From Lachnospiraceae bacterium NC2004 (GTDB lineage: Bacteria > Bacillota > Clostridia > Lachnospirales > Lachnospiraceae), in the NCBI GenBank assembly GCA_000621905.1, contig JHXB01000005.1, positions 117,363-181,362 of the forward strand: 64,000 bases of DNA, written 5' to 3'. The translations under genes and the position numbers were made by a program. Positions 55,338-63,710 of this stretch are shown here, one piece after another (the first letter of the stretch is position 1; every line of letters starts with the position of its first letter). Under the pieces are notes generated by a model. It searched no databases and was not told the origin of the DNA. It saw only the letters and a list, made by a program, of their open reading frames with translations.

Positions 55338-56465
55338 GTGTTTTATCTTAAACAGTACAACAAAACACTTTTGCAATTTGATATTGAAGAGGATACTCTT
55401 GATGGGCAGAGGATAGTATCACTTGAGGATGTCAGTGGCTTGGATAAATATCTGATTCCTATTGGAGTTGAACTGAATTCTGATAGTCTTATGAAATGGT
55501 TAAAGAGCAGGATTATCCCTAAGAACAGGGAGTATGTTGATGCATTTCTTGCGAAAAACGGATTATCGCACAATGACACTAAAGGAATATTACAGGTGTG
55601 TAAAGGTCTGTCGTTAAATGATAGTTATTGGGTTGTGGAAGATGAGTCAGAAAGATTTGAAGATTTCAACTTATATGATCATGATTTTATCAAGGCGCTA
55701 TCTATGATTGCTTATACCGGATACGGAAGTTCTCCGGCGAAGGGATTTACTTCATCGCCTGAGTTTACTACTGCAGGTATGCTTAGAAAAGGATGGAGAA
55801 GAATGAAGGGGAAGATTCTTCTTTACAAAGGTGGAACAAGTGGGGCGGCTAATACCGGTAACGAACCCTTTTCTGAGTTTTATGCGAGCCAGATAGCTAG
55901 AAGGATGGAACTAAATCATATTGATTATACACTTTCAAAATGGAAAGGTGATGTATGTTCGGTATGTGAGTTGTTTACTGATATTGATCATTCGTATGTA
56001 CCAATATTCAGATTTGTTTCTGACTATTCACTCCGAAAAGTTGCGGATTACATAAAGAATATAGGAGATGACTATTATGATGAATTCGTAGATATGCTTA
56101 TATTTGATGCATTGATATATAATGAAGATCGTCATTTTGGTAATTTTGGTTTTATTGTTGATAATAAAACTAACAAACCGTGCTCATTTGCACCTATATT
56201 TGACAACGGGATATCTCTATTTAACTTCGCTATGATGGATGATTTGGCCAATGTTAAAGAATATGCCAAGACAAGAAGATCTTCATATGGAGTTCCGTTT
56301 GAGAACATAGTAAGAGAGTTTATAACACCAAGGCAGAAATCTGAATTACGTCGAATGATAGGTTTTAAATTTGAACCGGATAACAACTATAATCTTCCGG
56401 CTAAAAGAATGAGGATAATAGAAAAGCATTTGCAAGTTAGAGTATCTGAGTTGTTGATGTTATGA
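55338..56465 (+). CDS. HipA-like serine/threonine kinase
   Basis: A 375-residue protein from GTG 55338, chosen because AGGAAG lies 7 bp upstream and earlier starts would translate the palindrome. HipA-type kinase features are the nucleotide-binding segment MKGKILLYKGGTSGAANTGN, the catalytic loop DALIYNEDRHFGNFGF and the metal site FAPIFDNGISL. There is no separate HipB gene and no HipA_N copy; the short N-terminal domain (RIVSLEDVSGLDKYLIPIGV) may have that role. It could be a stress kinase or a toxin. Confidence 0.8.
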   Translation: MFYLKQYNKTLLQFDIEEDTLDGQRIVSLEDVSGLDKYLIPIGVELNSDSLMKWLKSRIIPKNREYVDAFLAKNGLSHNDTKGILQVCKGLSLNDSYWVVEDESERFEDFNLYDHDFIKALSMIAYTGYGSSPAKGFTSSPEFTTAGMLRKGWRRMKGKILLYKGGTSGAANTGNEPFSEFYASQIARRMELNHIDYTLSKWKGDVCSVCELFTDIDHSYVPIFRFVSDYSLRKVADYIKNIGDDYYDEFVDMLIFDALIYNEDRHFGNFGFIVDNKTNKPCSFAPIFDNGISLFNFAMMDDLANVKEYAKTRRSSYGVPFENIVREFITPRQKSELRRMIGFKFEPDNNYNLPAKRMRIIEKHLQVRVSELLML

Positions 56466-56491
56466 TTGTTTATTCCATAAATGTAATAATG

Positions 56492-56525
56492 ATAAGGCAG
56501 ACTAAGCTAGTCTGTCTTATTTTTA
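56492..56525 (+). terminator. Terminator after the HipA-like gene
   Basis: ATAAGGCAGACTA pairs with TAGTCTGTCTTAT (one G-T) around AGC, then TTTTT. Confidence 0.88.
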
Positions 56526-56617
56526 TACGCTGGCATTTTTATGACCCACCATATTTGTTATGCTGAATGTATCAAGTGAAAGCTTATGTTTTATTGAGTT
56601 AGAAAGGATGTGGGTAT

Positions 56618-56926
56618 ATGAAAGGTAAGTATATCACTATTACGGGGATGAGGTATTATTACGGTCTTGCACCATTTGCAATCGGTAAGAAGTTTCAGTG
56701 CATAAAGGAACCTTCGAATCCTTATGATGACGAGGCAATCAAGGTTGTTATGAAGCCTATCGGTAAGATTGGGTATGTTGCTAACAGTACTTATACCAAG
56801 GCAAATGGCACGTTGAGCGCAGGCAGGATTCATGATCAGGTTAAGAAGAAGTTTGTTGTTAAAGTGGTTCTTATCACCGAGGATAAGGTTATCTGTAAGG
56901 TGGTTAAGGGATTTAAGAAGGGATGA
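56618..56926 (+). CDS. HIRAN domain protein
   Basis: A 102-residue single-domain HIRAN protein (ITGMRYYYGLAPFAIGKKFQ, KEPSNPYDDEAIKV, IGYVANSTYTKANGTLSAGR). HIRAN domains bind DNA 3' ends or stalled forks in larger proteins; solo versions are common in clostridia and may act in DNA repair or defence. The next gene starts 16 bp later. Confidence 0.85.
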   Translation: MKGKYITITGMRYYYGLAPFAIGKKFQCIKEPSNPYDDEAIKVVMKPIGKIGYVANSTYTKANGTLSAGRIHDQVKKKFVVKVVLITEDKVICKVVKGFKKG

Positions 56927-56942
56927 TTAAGGAGGAAGAGAT

Positions 56943-57266
56943 ATGGTTTGTTTTTATAATTATAGTGCTAGAGATTTTGAGGATATTACAATGATTATTA
57001 TTTATTTTGTGATTTCGTTTTTAGTTTCATTAGTATTATTTATAATATTTGGCTACTTATGGAACTATTACGTAGTTAGGGAATTGAGACGATTAAACGA
57101 ATCAATCCAGTCGCTTGATAATTCTATTCTTTCGGTAAAGAATAGCGTGGCTGCCAACAACTTTAGAAACCCTAACATGGTTCAGAGTAACTTTAATCAA
57201 GGAACACCTAATGCCGGTGGTTATAATGGTGGCAACAATCCACCAACTAAATCGTCTGGTATGTAG
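56943..57266 (+). CDS. Small single-span membrane protein
   Basis: A 107-residue protein with one strong membrane segment (IIIYFVISFLVSLVLFIIFG, residues about 18-37), a short coiled-coil-like part (LRRLNESIQSLDNSILSVKN) and an Asn/Gly/Pro-rich tail. AAGGAGG precedes it. It is likely co-transcribed with the HIRAN gene. No function is known. Confidence 0.65.
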   Translation: MVCFYNYSARDFEDITMIIIYFVISFLVSLVLFIIFGYLWNYYVVRELRRLNESIQSLDNSILSVKNSVAANNFRNPNMVQSNFNQGTPNAGGYNGGNNPPTKSSGM

Positions 57267-57331
57267 AATGTAGTGGGGGACAAGGGACGTACTTAGGATA
57301 TATTGTTAAGTTATTAATAGGGAGGTTTGTT

Positions 57332-57394
57332 ATGATTAGTAGAAAGATTATGTTAGTGATGTTGTGGATGATTATTGCTTTTTTGGCAGCGTGA
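57332..57394 (+). CDS. Possible 20-residue hydrophobic peptide
   Basis: ATG 57332 with GGGAGG 6 bp upstream encodes MISRKIMLVMLWMIIAFLAA and a stop. A basic start followed by a hydrophobic run resembles type I toxin peptides or a truncated membrane protein. Nothing else supports it. The next about 250 bp hold a hairpin, a family C repeat and a promoter-like TATAAT but no gene. Confidence 0.35.
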   Translation: MISRKIMLVMLWMIIAFLAA

Positions 57395-57447
57395 TGACGC
57401 TTATTAGTTACCTATTTGGTTGGTTTCATACTCATACACTCCTGATG

Positions 57448-57530
57448 GCAGACCTCACATTTATGTGAGGCCTGTTGTCGTTATGAGCGGAGCGAAGAAT
57501 CTTTATCCCGAGTGAAACGAGGGATAACAT
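57448..57530. repeat. Hairpin plus family C repeat (unit X3, diverged)
   Basis: CAGACCTCACATTTATGTGA then GGCCTG, TTGTC, then AGCGAAGAATCTTTATCCCG and GAGGGATAAC. It is the diverged relative of units X1 and X2 at 59.8 and 60.7 kb, followed like them by an AT-rich stretch with TTTGTGGTATAAT (57561-57573). Confidence 0.7.
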
Positions 57531-57643
57531 ATAACCATAAGTATTTTATTAAAATTACATTTGTGGTATAATCGTAAATAATTATGAATAGCAAACCATG
57601 GGGACAGACCTTGTGGATTGTAGAAATACTAACGAGGTGTAAC

Positions 57644-57820
57644 ATGTTTGAGAAGATTATATATATTGTCGAGAAGATTGACGGAGATTATGCATTTTTG
57701 AGAAATGAAGCAGAGCCTGAGAACGAGCCTAATTGTGTTGCAAGAGCATTGCTTCCTGAAGATATATCAGAAGGTACAAAGCTCGCCTATGAGATGCTTC
57801 AATACAGCATAATATCGTGA
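57644..57820 (+). CDS. Small protein before DUF3737, unknown
   Basis: A 58-residue protein (MFEKIIYIVEKIDGDYAFLR, then NCVARALLPEDISEGTKLAY). The pattern I[VE]xxDGDYAxL with a small beta-barrel look resembles DUF3006-like proteins, but the match is weak. ATG 57644 is preferred because GAGGTG precedes it. The DUF3737 gene begins 19 bp after its stop. Confidence 0.55.
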   Translation: MFEKIIYIVEKIDGDYAFLRNEAEPENEPNCVARALLPEDISEGTKLAYEMLQYSIIS

Positions 57821-57838
57821 TAAGCGAGGTGATGTCAG

Positions 57839-58675
57839 ATGACAGTTTATGAAGGTGAAACATTTGACCAAGAGAGAGCGCTATATGGAAGCGTTGGGGT
57901 AGAAGTTAGGAAGTGTACATTTGACGGACCTGCTGACGGTGAGAGCGCATTAAAGGAGAGCAGAGAGATATCGGTATCTGACTCATATTTCAACTTAAGA
58001 TATCCGTTCTGGCATGACGAAGCTCTTAAGATAGAGAATAGCGTGATGACTGGCAAATGCAGAGCGGCTATATGGTATTCGAAATTGGTAAATGTCAAGA
58101 ATACCAAGTTTCATGGAATAAAAGCATTAAGAGAATGTGCGGATGTTACGATTGAGGGCTGCGACATCATTTCCCCTGAGTTTGGGTGGAGTGTTGAAGG
58201 AATCACAATGAAAGATACCAAGGCGGAGAGCGAGTATTTTATGCTTCGTTCAAGTGGGCTTAATTTTGAAAATGTCGCTATGAAGGGTAAGTATTCATTT
58301 CAGTATATAGAGGATTCTGAGCTCAACAATTGCGACTTTGACACCAAGGATGCATTTTGGCACGCTAAGAATATCACTGTGAGAAACAGTACGGTTAAGA
58401 GCGAGTACTTAGCGTGGTATTCCGAAAATGTTACATTTGAGAATTGTACAATCATCGGGACTCAGCCACTATGTTATTGCAGAGGACTTAGACTTATAGA
58501 CTGCAAGATGATCGGAACTGATTTGAGTTTTGAAAAGTCAGAAGTTGATGCCAGGATTATAGGAAGCATTGACAGTATCAAGAATCCAACCTCAGGCACA
58601 ATAAGCGCGGATGAGATAAAAGATATTATTATGGATAGTGAGAATCCGAGAGTTGTTTTGGATGTTCGTGGATAA
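57839..58675 (+). CDS. DUF3737 family protein, copy 2
   Basis: A 278-residue paralogue of the gene at 44139, with strong similarity along the whole length (GPADGESALKESREISVSDS, YFNLRYPFWHDEALKIENSV, FENCTIIGTQPLCYCRGLRL). Here it has no LysR gene and no cyclophilin-like partner; a small gene precedes it. Function unknown. Confidence 0.88.
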   Translation: MTVYEGETFDQERALYGSVGVEVRKCTFDGPADGESALKESREISVSDSYFNLRYPFWHDEALKIENSVMTGKCRAAIWYSKLVNVKNTKFHGIKALRECADVTIEGCDIISPEFGWSVEGITMKDTKAESEYFMLRSSGLNFENVAMKGKYSFQYIEDSELNNCDFDTKDAFWHAKNITVRNSTVKSEYLAWYSENVTFENCTIIGTQPLCYCRGLRLIDCKMIGTDLSFEKSEVDARIIGSIDSIKNPTSGTISADEIKDIIMDSENPRVVLDVRG

Positions 58676-58691
58676 GCTGAGTTGATCTTCT

Positions 58692-58813
58692 AGCGAAGGT
58701 CAAAGATCCTTCGTCACGATGTTCCTCAGGATGACATGAATTCGTTATTCTGAGTCCCCTTTGTCATTCTGAGCGAAGCGAAGAATCTTTATCCCGAGCG
58801 AAGTGAGGGATAA
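58692..58813. repeat. Family C repeats, several copies in both orientations
   Basis: An inverted copy (AAAGATCCTTCGTCACGATG, then TTCCTCAGGATGACAT) and a direct full copy TGTCATTCTGAGCGAAGCG at 58761, with a fragment between them. They lie between DUF3737 copy 2 and the GNAT operators. Confidence 0.8.
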
Positions 58814-58828
58814 TTCCTCCGAACTAAT

Positions 58829-58885
58829 TTTTTATCGTGTGTACACGATAAAAACGATTGATTTTATCGTCTGTATACGATAAAA
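58829..58885. promoter_or_regulatory. Two similar palindromic operators before the GNAT gene
   Basis: TTTTTATCGTGT GT ACACGATAAAAA (58829-58854) and TTTTATCGT CTGTAT ACGATAAAA (58862-58885), with centres 32 bp apart (about three helical turns). TTGATT at 58858 could be the -35 box, so a repressor would cover the promoter. The cognate protein is not known. Confidence 0.75.
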
Positions 58886-58938
58886 CGGTTATAAGAGCCC
58901 TGTGGATTCAATTTGTGAATGTAAAGAGAGGATTTTTT

Positions 58939-59385
58939 ATGGTACGAGAAGCAAGAAATGAAGATTTAGATGCATTACTCAAGTTATATTTATATTTGCA
59001 TGAGGATAGTACTCCAGAGCTTGATGATCATCTTGAAAAAACGTGGAATCAGATTATCAATGATCCGAATCATCATTTAATTGTAAATGAGATAGATGAC
59101 CAGATTATTTCTTCATGTGTATGCGTAATCATTCCAAACCTAACAAGAAATGTAAGACCGTACGCATTTGTTGAAAATGTTGTAACACACGCTGATTACA
59201 GAGGCAATGGATATGCCGGAGAGTGCCTGAATTATGCCAAGAGCATCGCGGAAAATGAAAACTGTTACAAGATGATGCTTCTTACCGGATCTAAGAAGCC
59301 TGAGACGCTTCATTTTTATGAGAAGGCAGGTTATAACAGTAGTGATAAGACTGCATTTATACAGTGGTTGGGGATGGATAAATAA
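58939..59385 (+). CDS. GNAT family N-acetyltransferase
   Basis: A 148-residue acetyltransferase. Motif A with the acetyl-CoA loop is FVENVVTHADYRGNGYAGEC (Q/RxxGxG/A type) and motif B is LHFYEKAGYNSSDKTAF. ATG 58939 is the family start (MVREARNEDLDALLKLY); GAGAGGA is 8 bp upstream. The substrate is unknown. The double operator upstream shows specific regulation. Confidence 0.9.
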   Translation: MVREARNEDLDALLKLYLYLHEDSTPELDDHLEKTWNQIINDPNHHLIVNEIDDQIISSCVCVIIPNLTRNVRPYAFVENVVTHADYRGNGYAGECLNYAKSIAENENCYKMMLLTGSKKPETLHFYEKAGYNSSDKTAFIQWLGMDK

Positions 59386-59428
59386 TAACTAAATGATAGC
59401 CAAAATTTTTTGAAGAGAGGTAAATAAA

Positions 59429-59746
59429 ATGGCATCAAGTAAAGAGTATCTTAACTTTGTATTGGAGCAGTTTTCTGAGTTGGAAGATGTAACTTATCGC
59501 GCGATGATGGGTGAATACATCATTTATTATGGAGGCAAGATTGTAGGTGGAATTTATGATGATCGTTTCCTTGTGAAACCTACCAAGTCTGCAATGACTA
59601 AAATGCCGGATGCAAGCATGGAACTTCCATATGAAGGTGCGAAGGAAATGATTCTTGTGGATGATATAGAGGATAAAGAGTTTATGCGGGAACTGTTGGA
59701 AGCTATGTATGATGAACTTCCGGCTCCTAAGAAAAAGAAGAAGTGA
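59429..59746 (+). CDS. TfoX N-terminal domain protein
   Basis: A 105-residue protein with the TfoX_N fold (YLNFVLEQFSELEDVTYRAM, MGEYIIYYGGKIVGGIYDDR, KPTKSAMTKMP) and a Lys-rich end. In proteobacteria the full TfoX/Sxy controls competence; single-domain forms in Firmicutes have no set role. It follows the GNAT gene by 43 bp with its own ribosome site GAGAGG. Confidence 0.88.
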   Translation: MASSKEYLNFVLEQFSELEDVTYRAMMGEYIIYYGGKIVGGIYDDRFLVKPTKSAMTKMPDASMELPYEGAKEMILVDDIEDKEFMRELLEAMYDELPAPKKKKK

Positions 59747-59759
59747 GATTGAGTGAAAT

Positions 59760-60060
59760 ATGGGACAGATCCTGTGGATACTCAGGCGAATGGATTCTAA
59801 TATTCATATGATACTATTATCAGACCTCACAGTTTAGTGGGGTCTGTTGTCATTATAAGACATCCTTCATGATATTCTGATCCATCTGTCACGTTATTCT
59901 GATTAGCCCTTCCTGTCATTCTGAGCGAAGCGAAGAATCCTTATCCCGAGTGGAGTGAGGGATAATACCCATGAAATGATTATGGTGAGTATAAGTGTTT
60001 TAATAGAATCGTATTTGTGGTATAATTATAGGTGATTGTGAACAATGGAGACTAAATCTG
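59760..60060. repeat. Duplicated intergenic unit X1
   Basis: The order is GGGACAG-type REP remnant, ATTCTAATATTCAT, a hairpin CAGACCTCACAG/TGGGGTCTG (about 59821-59846), a family C repeat (59914-59966), then GGTGAGTATAAGTGTTTTAA and TATAAT (60021-60026). The same order recurs in X2. There is no gene in this 348-bp gap. Confidence 0.8.
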
Positions 60061-60094
60061 TGGGTTTTAAGTATTGTATTAGAAGGTGTTTCAT

Positions 60095-60385
60095 GTGAAA
60101 ATGGTTGATATTTCGATTCCAGAGAAGATGTTTACGTATTTAAATATTGATGAAGATCAAACTGAATTGGAAAGAAATGCGATGATGTTATACGCATATA
60201 TTAAGAATTTGACTATTTCTCATGGGAAAGCAGCAGATATTTTAGGAATATCTAAGTGGGAGCTTATATCATTATATGATGATTTGGGATTGCCGTATTT
60301 AGATCAAGACATAAGTGAGTTCTTAGAAGAAGTGGAAATCTATAAGGGATTACAAGAGGATAAAAAGTATGGTAGCAATAGATGA
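60095..60385 (+). CDS. UPF0175 family protein (antitoxin-like)
   Basis: A 96-residue protein with a UPF0175 pattern: a strand-helix start (MVDISIPEKMFTYLN) and a helix-turn-helix-like segment NLTISHGKAADILGISKWEL. GTG 60095 is chosen because AGAAGGTG lies 6 bp upstream. It overlaps the nucleotidyltransferase gene by 17 bp. Such pairs are regarded as toxin-antitoxin-like modules. Confidence 0.8.
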   Translation: MKMVDISIPEKMFTYLNIDEDQTELERNAMMLYAYIKNLTISHGKAADILGISKWELISLYDDLGLPYLDQDISEFLEEVEIYKGLQEDKKYGSNR

Positions 60386-60701
60386 CTTTTCGGATGAAAT
60401 AGTAAAAGGAATTCGTAGTGTATTAGGCGATATTCTTATTAGTATCATTGTTTATGGTTCTGTTGCTAAAGGAGTTCAAACGGACGAGTCGGATGTGGAC
60501 ATTGCTCTGATAATTAAAGGAGAATTAGATGTCGAAATTGAAGATAGATTATCAGACTTTTTAGTTGATATGAACTTGAAATATGATACCGTTTTTTCGG
60601 TTATAGACATTGATGAGGTTACATTTGTAAAGTGGAAAGATGCCTCGCCTTTTTATCATAATGTAAGCAAGGAGGGGGTTGTCTTATGGAAAGCAGCATA
60701 A
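60369..60701 (+). CDS. MNT-type nucleotidyltransferase
   Basis: A 110-residue minimal nucleotidyltransferase with the signature VYGSVAKGVQTDESDVDIAL (GS...DxD) near residues 29-48 and a later acidic strand FSVIDIDEV. MNT proteins add AMP or other nucleotides to partners; they usually pair with a HEPN protein, which is absent here. The UPF0175 gene takes the partner place. Confidence 0.85.
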   Translation: MVAIDDFSDEIVKGIRSVLGDILISIIVYGSVAKGVQTDESDVDIALIIKGELDVEIEDRLSDFLVDMNLKYDTVFSVIDIDEVTFVKWKDASPFYHNVSKEGVVLWKAA

Positions 60702-60703
60702 AA

Positions 60704-60960
60704 ACATGGGGGCGTCCTCTGAGAATTCTAATATTCATAAGATACTATTATCAGACCTCACAGTTGAGTGGGGTCTGTTGTCATTCTGAGCGAAGCGAAG
60801 AATCTTTATCCCGAGCATAGTGAGGGATAACATATACGTAAAGAGTATGGTGAGTATAAGTGTTTTAATAGAAGTCTATTTGTGGTAAGATTACTAATAA
60901 ATCATTAAAAGTATTGGAATAGATATGGATTGTTCATGAGATTTATTTCTGAGATGGACG
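60704..60960. repeat. Duplicated intergenic unit X2
   Basis: A second copy of X1: GAGAATTCTAATATTCATAA, the hairpin CAGACCTCACAG/TGGGGTCTG (60751-60778), TGTCATTCTGAGCGAAGCG (60779), then GGTGAGTATAAGTGTTTTAA (about 60851). The rest of the gap up to hsdM holds an AT-rich region with TATAAT at 61061-61066 that is probably the hsdM promoter. Confidence 0.8.
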
Positions 60961-61110
60961 AGGGTTTGAATTGATGCCATAAATGAATGGGGGAATTGAG
61001 TGCTTGCAATAAGAATATAAAGTTATTCACTTAGTCCGTTTTATGGGACAGCGTTAGTGTTATAATGTATAATAAAGTGGAATAGTATACCTAGTAAAGG
61101 AGATAACAAA

Positions 61111-62730
61111 ATGATTGATACTAAGAAAGAGCAGGAAAGAGACGAATTACACCGCGCAATTTGGGCGATTGCAGATGAATTAAGAGGAGCTGTAGATGGA
61201 TGGGATTTCAAGAATTATGTACTTGGAACGATGTTTTATAGATATGTTTCAGAAAATCTCACAAATTATGTTAACGAAGGTGAGGAAAAGGCTGGAAATA
61301 ATGGGTTTGACTACGCAAAGATGCCTGATGAGGATGCAGAAACTGCTAGAAAGGATCTTGTTCAGGAAAAAGGATTCTTTATTCTTCCAAGTGAGTTGTT
61401 TTGTAATGTGGTTGCTAATTGTGATAAGGAAGATGCTACTTTTAAGGATAAAGAAGGAAAAGCTGTTAGTACAAAGGATAATTTGAATGAGTTGCTAGAG
61501 CTTGTATTTGCCCATATTGAAGATTCTGCGAAGGGTAGTGAATCACAGAGTGATTTTGAAGGCTTATTTGACGATTTTGATGTTAATAGCAATAAACTTG
61601 GTTCTACGGTAGCTAAGAGGAATGAGAAATTGGCTAAACTTCTTAAGGGTGTAGCAGCTATGAATCTTGGAGATGTGAAGAATCATGATATAGATGCATT
61701 TGGAGATGCGTATGAATACTTGATGACGATGTATGCATCTAATGCAGGTAAGAGTGGAGGAGAGTTTTTCACACCTGCAGATGTCTCTGAACTTCTTACA
61801 AGACTTGGAACTGTTGGAAAAACTGAGGTAAACAAGGTATATGATCCAGCATGTGGTTCTGGCTCTCTCCTTCTTAAGGCGGAAAAGGTTCTTGGAAAAG
61901 ACAAGGTGAGAAATGGTTTCTTTGGACAAGAAATAAATATAACCACATACAACCTATGTCGTATTAATATGTTTCTCCATGATGTGGGATTTGATAAGTT
62001 TGATATTGCTTGTGAAGATACTCTTACAGCACCGCAGCACTGGGATGATGAGCCATTTGAACTTATCGTTTCAAATCCACCATATTCAATAAAATGGGAG
62101 GGTAATGACAATCCCCTTCTTATAAATGACCCAAGATTTGCACCGGCAGGTGTTTTAGCTCCTAAGAGTAAAGCGGATATGGCGTTTATAATGCATTCAC
62201 TTAGCTGGCTTGCTAACGATGGAACAGCGGCTATTGTATGCTTTCCGGGAATAATGTATCGAGGTGGAGCAGAGCAGAAGATTAGGAAGTATTTAGTGGA
62301 TAATAACTATGTTGATTGTATTATACAGTTGCCGTCTAATTTATTTTTTGGAACTTCTATAGCAACTTGTATTATGGTGCTTAAAAAGGGTAAAAAGGAT
62401 AGCAAAGTTTTATTTATAGATGCAACTAATGAGTGTATCAAAGTAACGAATAACAATAAGCTTGAAGAGAAAAATATATCGAATATTGTTGACGTGTTTG
62501 CAAGTAGAGAGGAAAAAGAGCATTTTTCTCACCTGGCTAGTTACGAGGAAATAGAAGAGAACAAATACAATCTTTCTGTATCTACATATGTTGAACAAGA
62601 AGACACTAGAGAGAAGATTGATATTGTAAAGCTTAATGCTGAAATCAAAGAGATTGTTACGCGTGAGCAGATACTTCGCGATGAAATTGATAAGATTATC
62701 GCTGATATCGAAGGAGGACAGGACGCATGA
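61111..62730 (+). CDS. hsdM: Type I restriction-modification methyltransferase subunit
   Basis: A 539-residue N6-adenine methyltransferase. The N-terminal HsdM helical domain ([20 protein letters not shown]) is followed by the SAM motif [18 protein letters not shown] (near residue 248) and the catalytic motif SNPPYSIKW (near residue 325). It methylates the site chosen by HsdS and, with HsdR (not seen here), forms the restriction complex. It overlaps hsdS by 4 bp. Confidence 0.96.
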   Translation: MIDTKKEQERDELHRAIWAIADELRGAVDGWDFKNYVLGTMFYRYVSENLTNYVNEGEEKAGNNGFDYAKMPDEDAETARKDLVQEKGFFILPSELFCNVVANCDKEDATFKDKEGKAVSTKDNLNELLELVFAHIEDSAKGSESQSDFEGLFDDFDVNSNKLGSTVAKRNEKLAKLLKGVAAMNLGDVKNHDIDAFGDAYEYLMTMYASNAGKSGGEFFTPADVSELLTRLGTVGKTEVNKVYDPACGSGSLLLKAEKVLGKDKVRNGFFGQEINITTYNLCRINMFLHDVGFDKFDIACEDTLTAPQHWDDEPFELIVSNPPYSIKWEGNDNPLLINDPRFAPAGVLAPKSKADMAFIMHSLSWLANDGTAAIVCFPGIMYRGGAEQKIRKYLVDNNYVDCIIQLPSNLFFGTSIATCIMVLKKGKKDSKVLFIDATNECIKVTNNNKLEEKNISNIVDVFASREEKEHFSHLASYEEIEENKYNLSVSTYVEQEDTREKIDIVKLNAEIKEIVTREQILRDEIDKIIADIEGGQDA

Positions 62731-63710
62731 GTAAACTAGATGAGTTAATTGCGGAGTTATGCCCGAATGGAGTGGAATATAGACATTTAGAAGAAATCGC
62801 TGAGATAGGAACAGGAAGCCATAATACAAACGAGGGATTAGATGACGGTGAATATCCTTTTTATGTTCGTTCTCAAGAACCGTTGCGATTAAATTCTTAT
62901 GATTATGATGAAACGGCAATTGTAACAGCTGGTGATGGAGTTGGCGTTGGAAAGGTTTTCCATTATGTTGAAGGAAAATACGCTTTACATCAAAGAGCAT
63001 ATAGAATACATCCAGATGAAAATATTGTTTGTGCTAATTTTTTGTTTCATTATATGAAATCTACATTTTTAGCATACATAGAAAAAAGTATGTTTAAGGG
63101 CTCGGTAGCGTCTATTCGCAGACCTATGTTAAATGCATATGCAGTCCCTGTACCTCCGATGGAGGTGCAGCGTGAAATTGTCCATATATTGGACGAGTTC
63201 ACGCTACTTTCAGCGGAGCTTTCAGCGGAGCTTTCAGCGGAGCTTTCAGCGGAGCTTCAAGCTCGTAAGAAGCAGTATGAATATTATAGGGATACGTTAT
63301 TATCACCTTCTGAGATCGAAGCTAATGAGGTAAAACTATCCGATGTTGTGTCAATAAAGAATGGAAAGGATTATAAACATTTAAGAGAGGGTGCTTATCC
63401 AGTATACGGATCGGGAGGCATTATGACATATGTTGATCAATATGTCTATGATAAACCAACTGTTCTTATTCCAAGAAAGGGGTCGCTTGGAAATTTGTTT
63501 TATGTTGAACAACCTTTTTGGAATGTAGATACTGTATTCTATACAGAAATTAATGATGATAAGTGTTTGCCTAAGTATTTGTTTTATTTATTGCAAAAGG
63601 AACATCTAGAAAAACTGAATACTGCTGGAGGAGTTCCTAGTTTAACTCAAACTGTTTTAATGAATATTCCGCGCTGGACGTACCACCAATCCGCAATCGC
63701 GTACCGCTAG
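62727..63710 (+). pseudogene. hsdS: Type I specificity subunit, cut near its end by an IS21-family element
   Basis: The frame has two target-recognition domains: the first from about residue 15 (VEYRHLEEIAEIGTGSHNTN), the second from about 200 (EANEVKLSDVVSIKNGKDYK). Between them is a helical spacer with four SAEL repeats (residues about 161-176, four 12-bp units at 63207-63254). After TVLMNIP near 63670 the usual IPxPP...EQQ end is lost; the last residues RWTYHQSAIAYR come from the IS end. The missing piece is the C-terminal helix that packs against HsdM, so function is doubtful. Confidence 0.85.
63207..63254 (+). repeat. Four perfect 12-bp tandem repeats in the hsdS spacer
   Basis: The unit CTTTCAGCGGAG occurs four times without a change, coding SAEL four times in the helical spacer between the two target-recognition domains. 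Confidence 0.97.
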
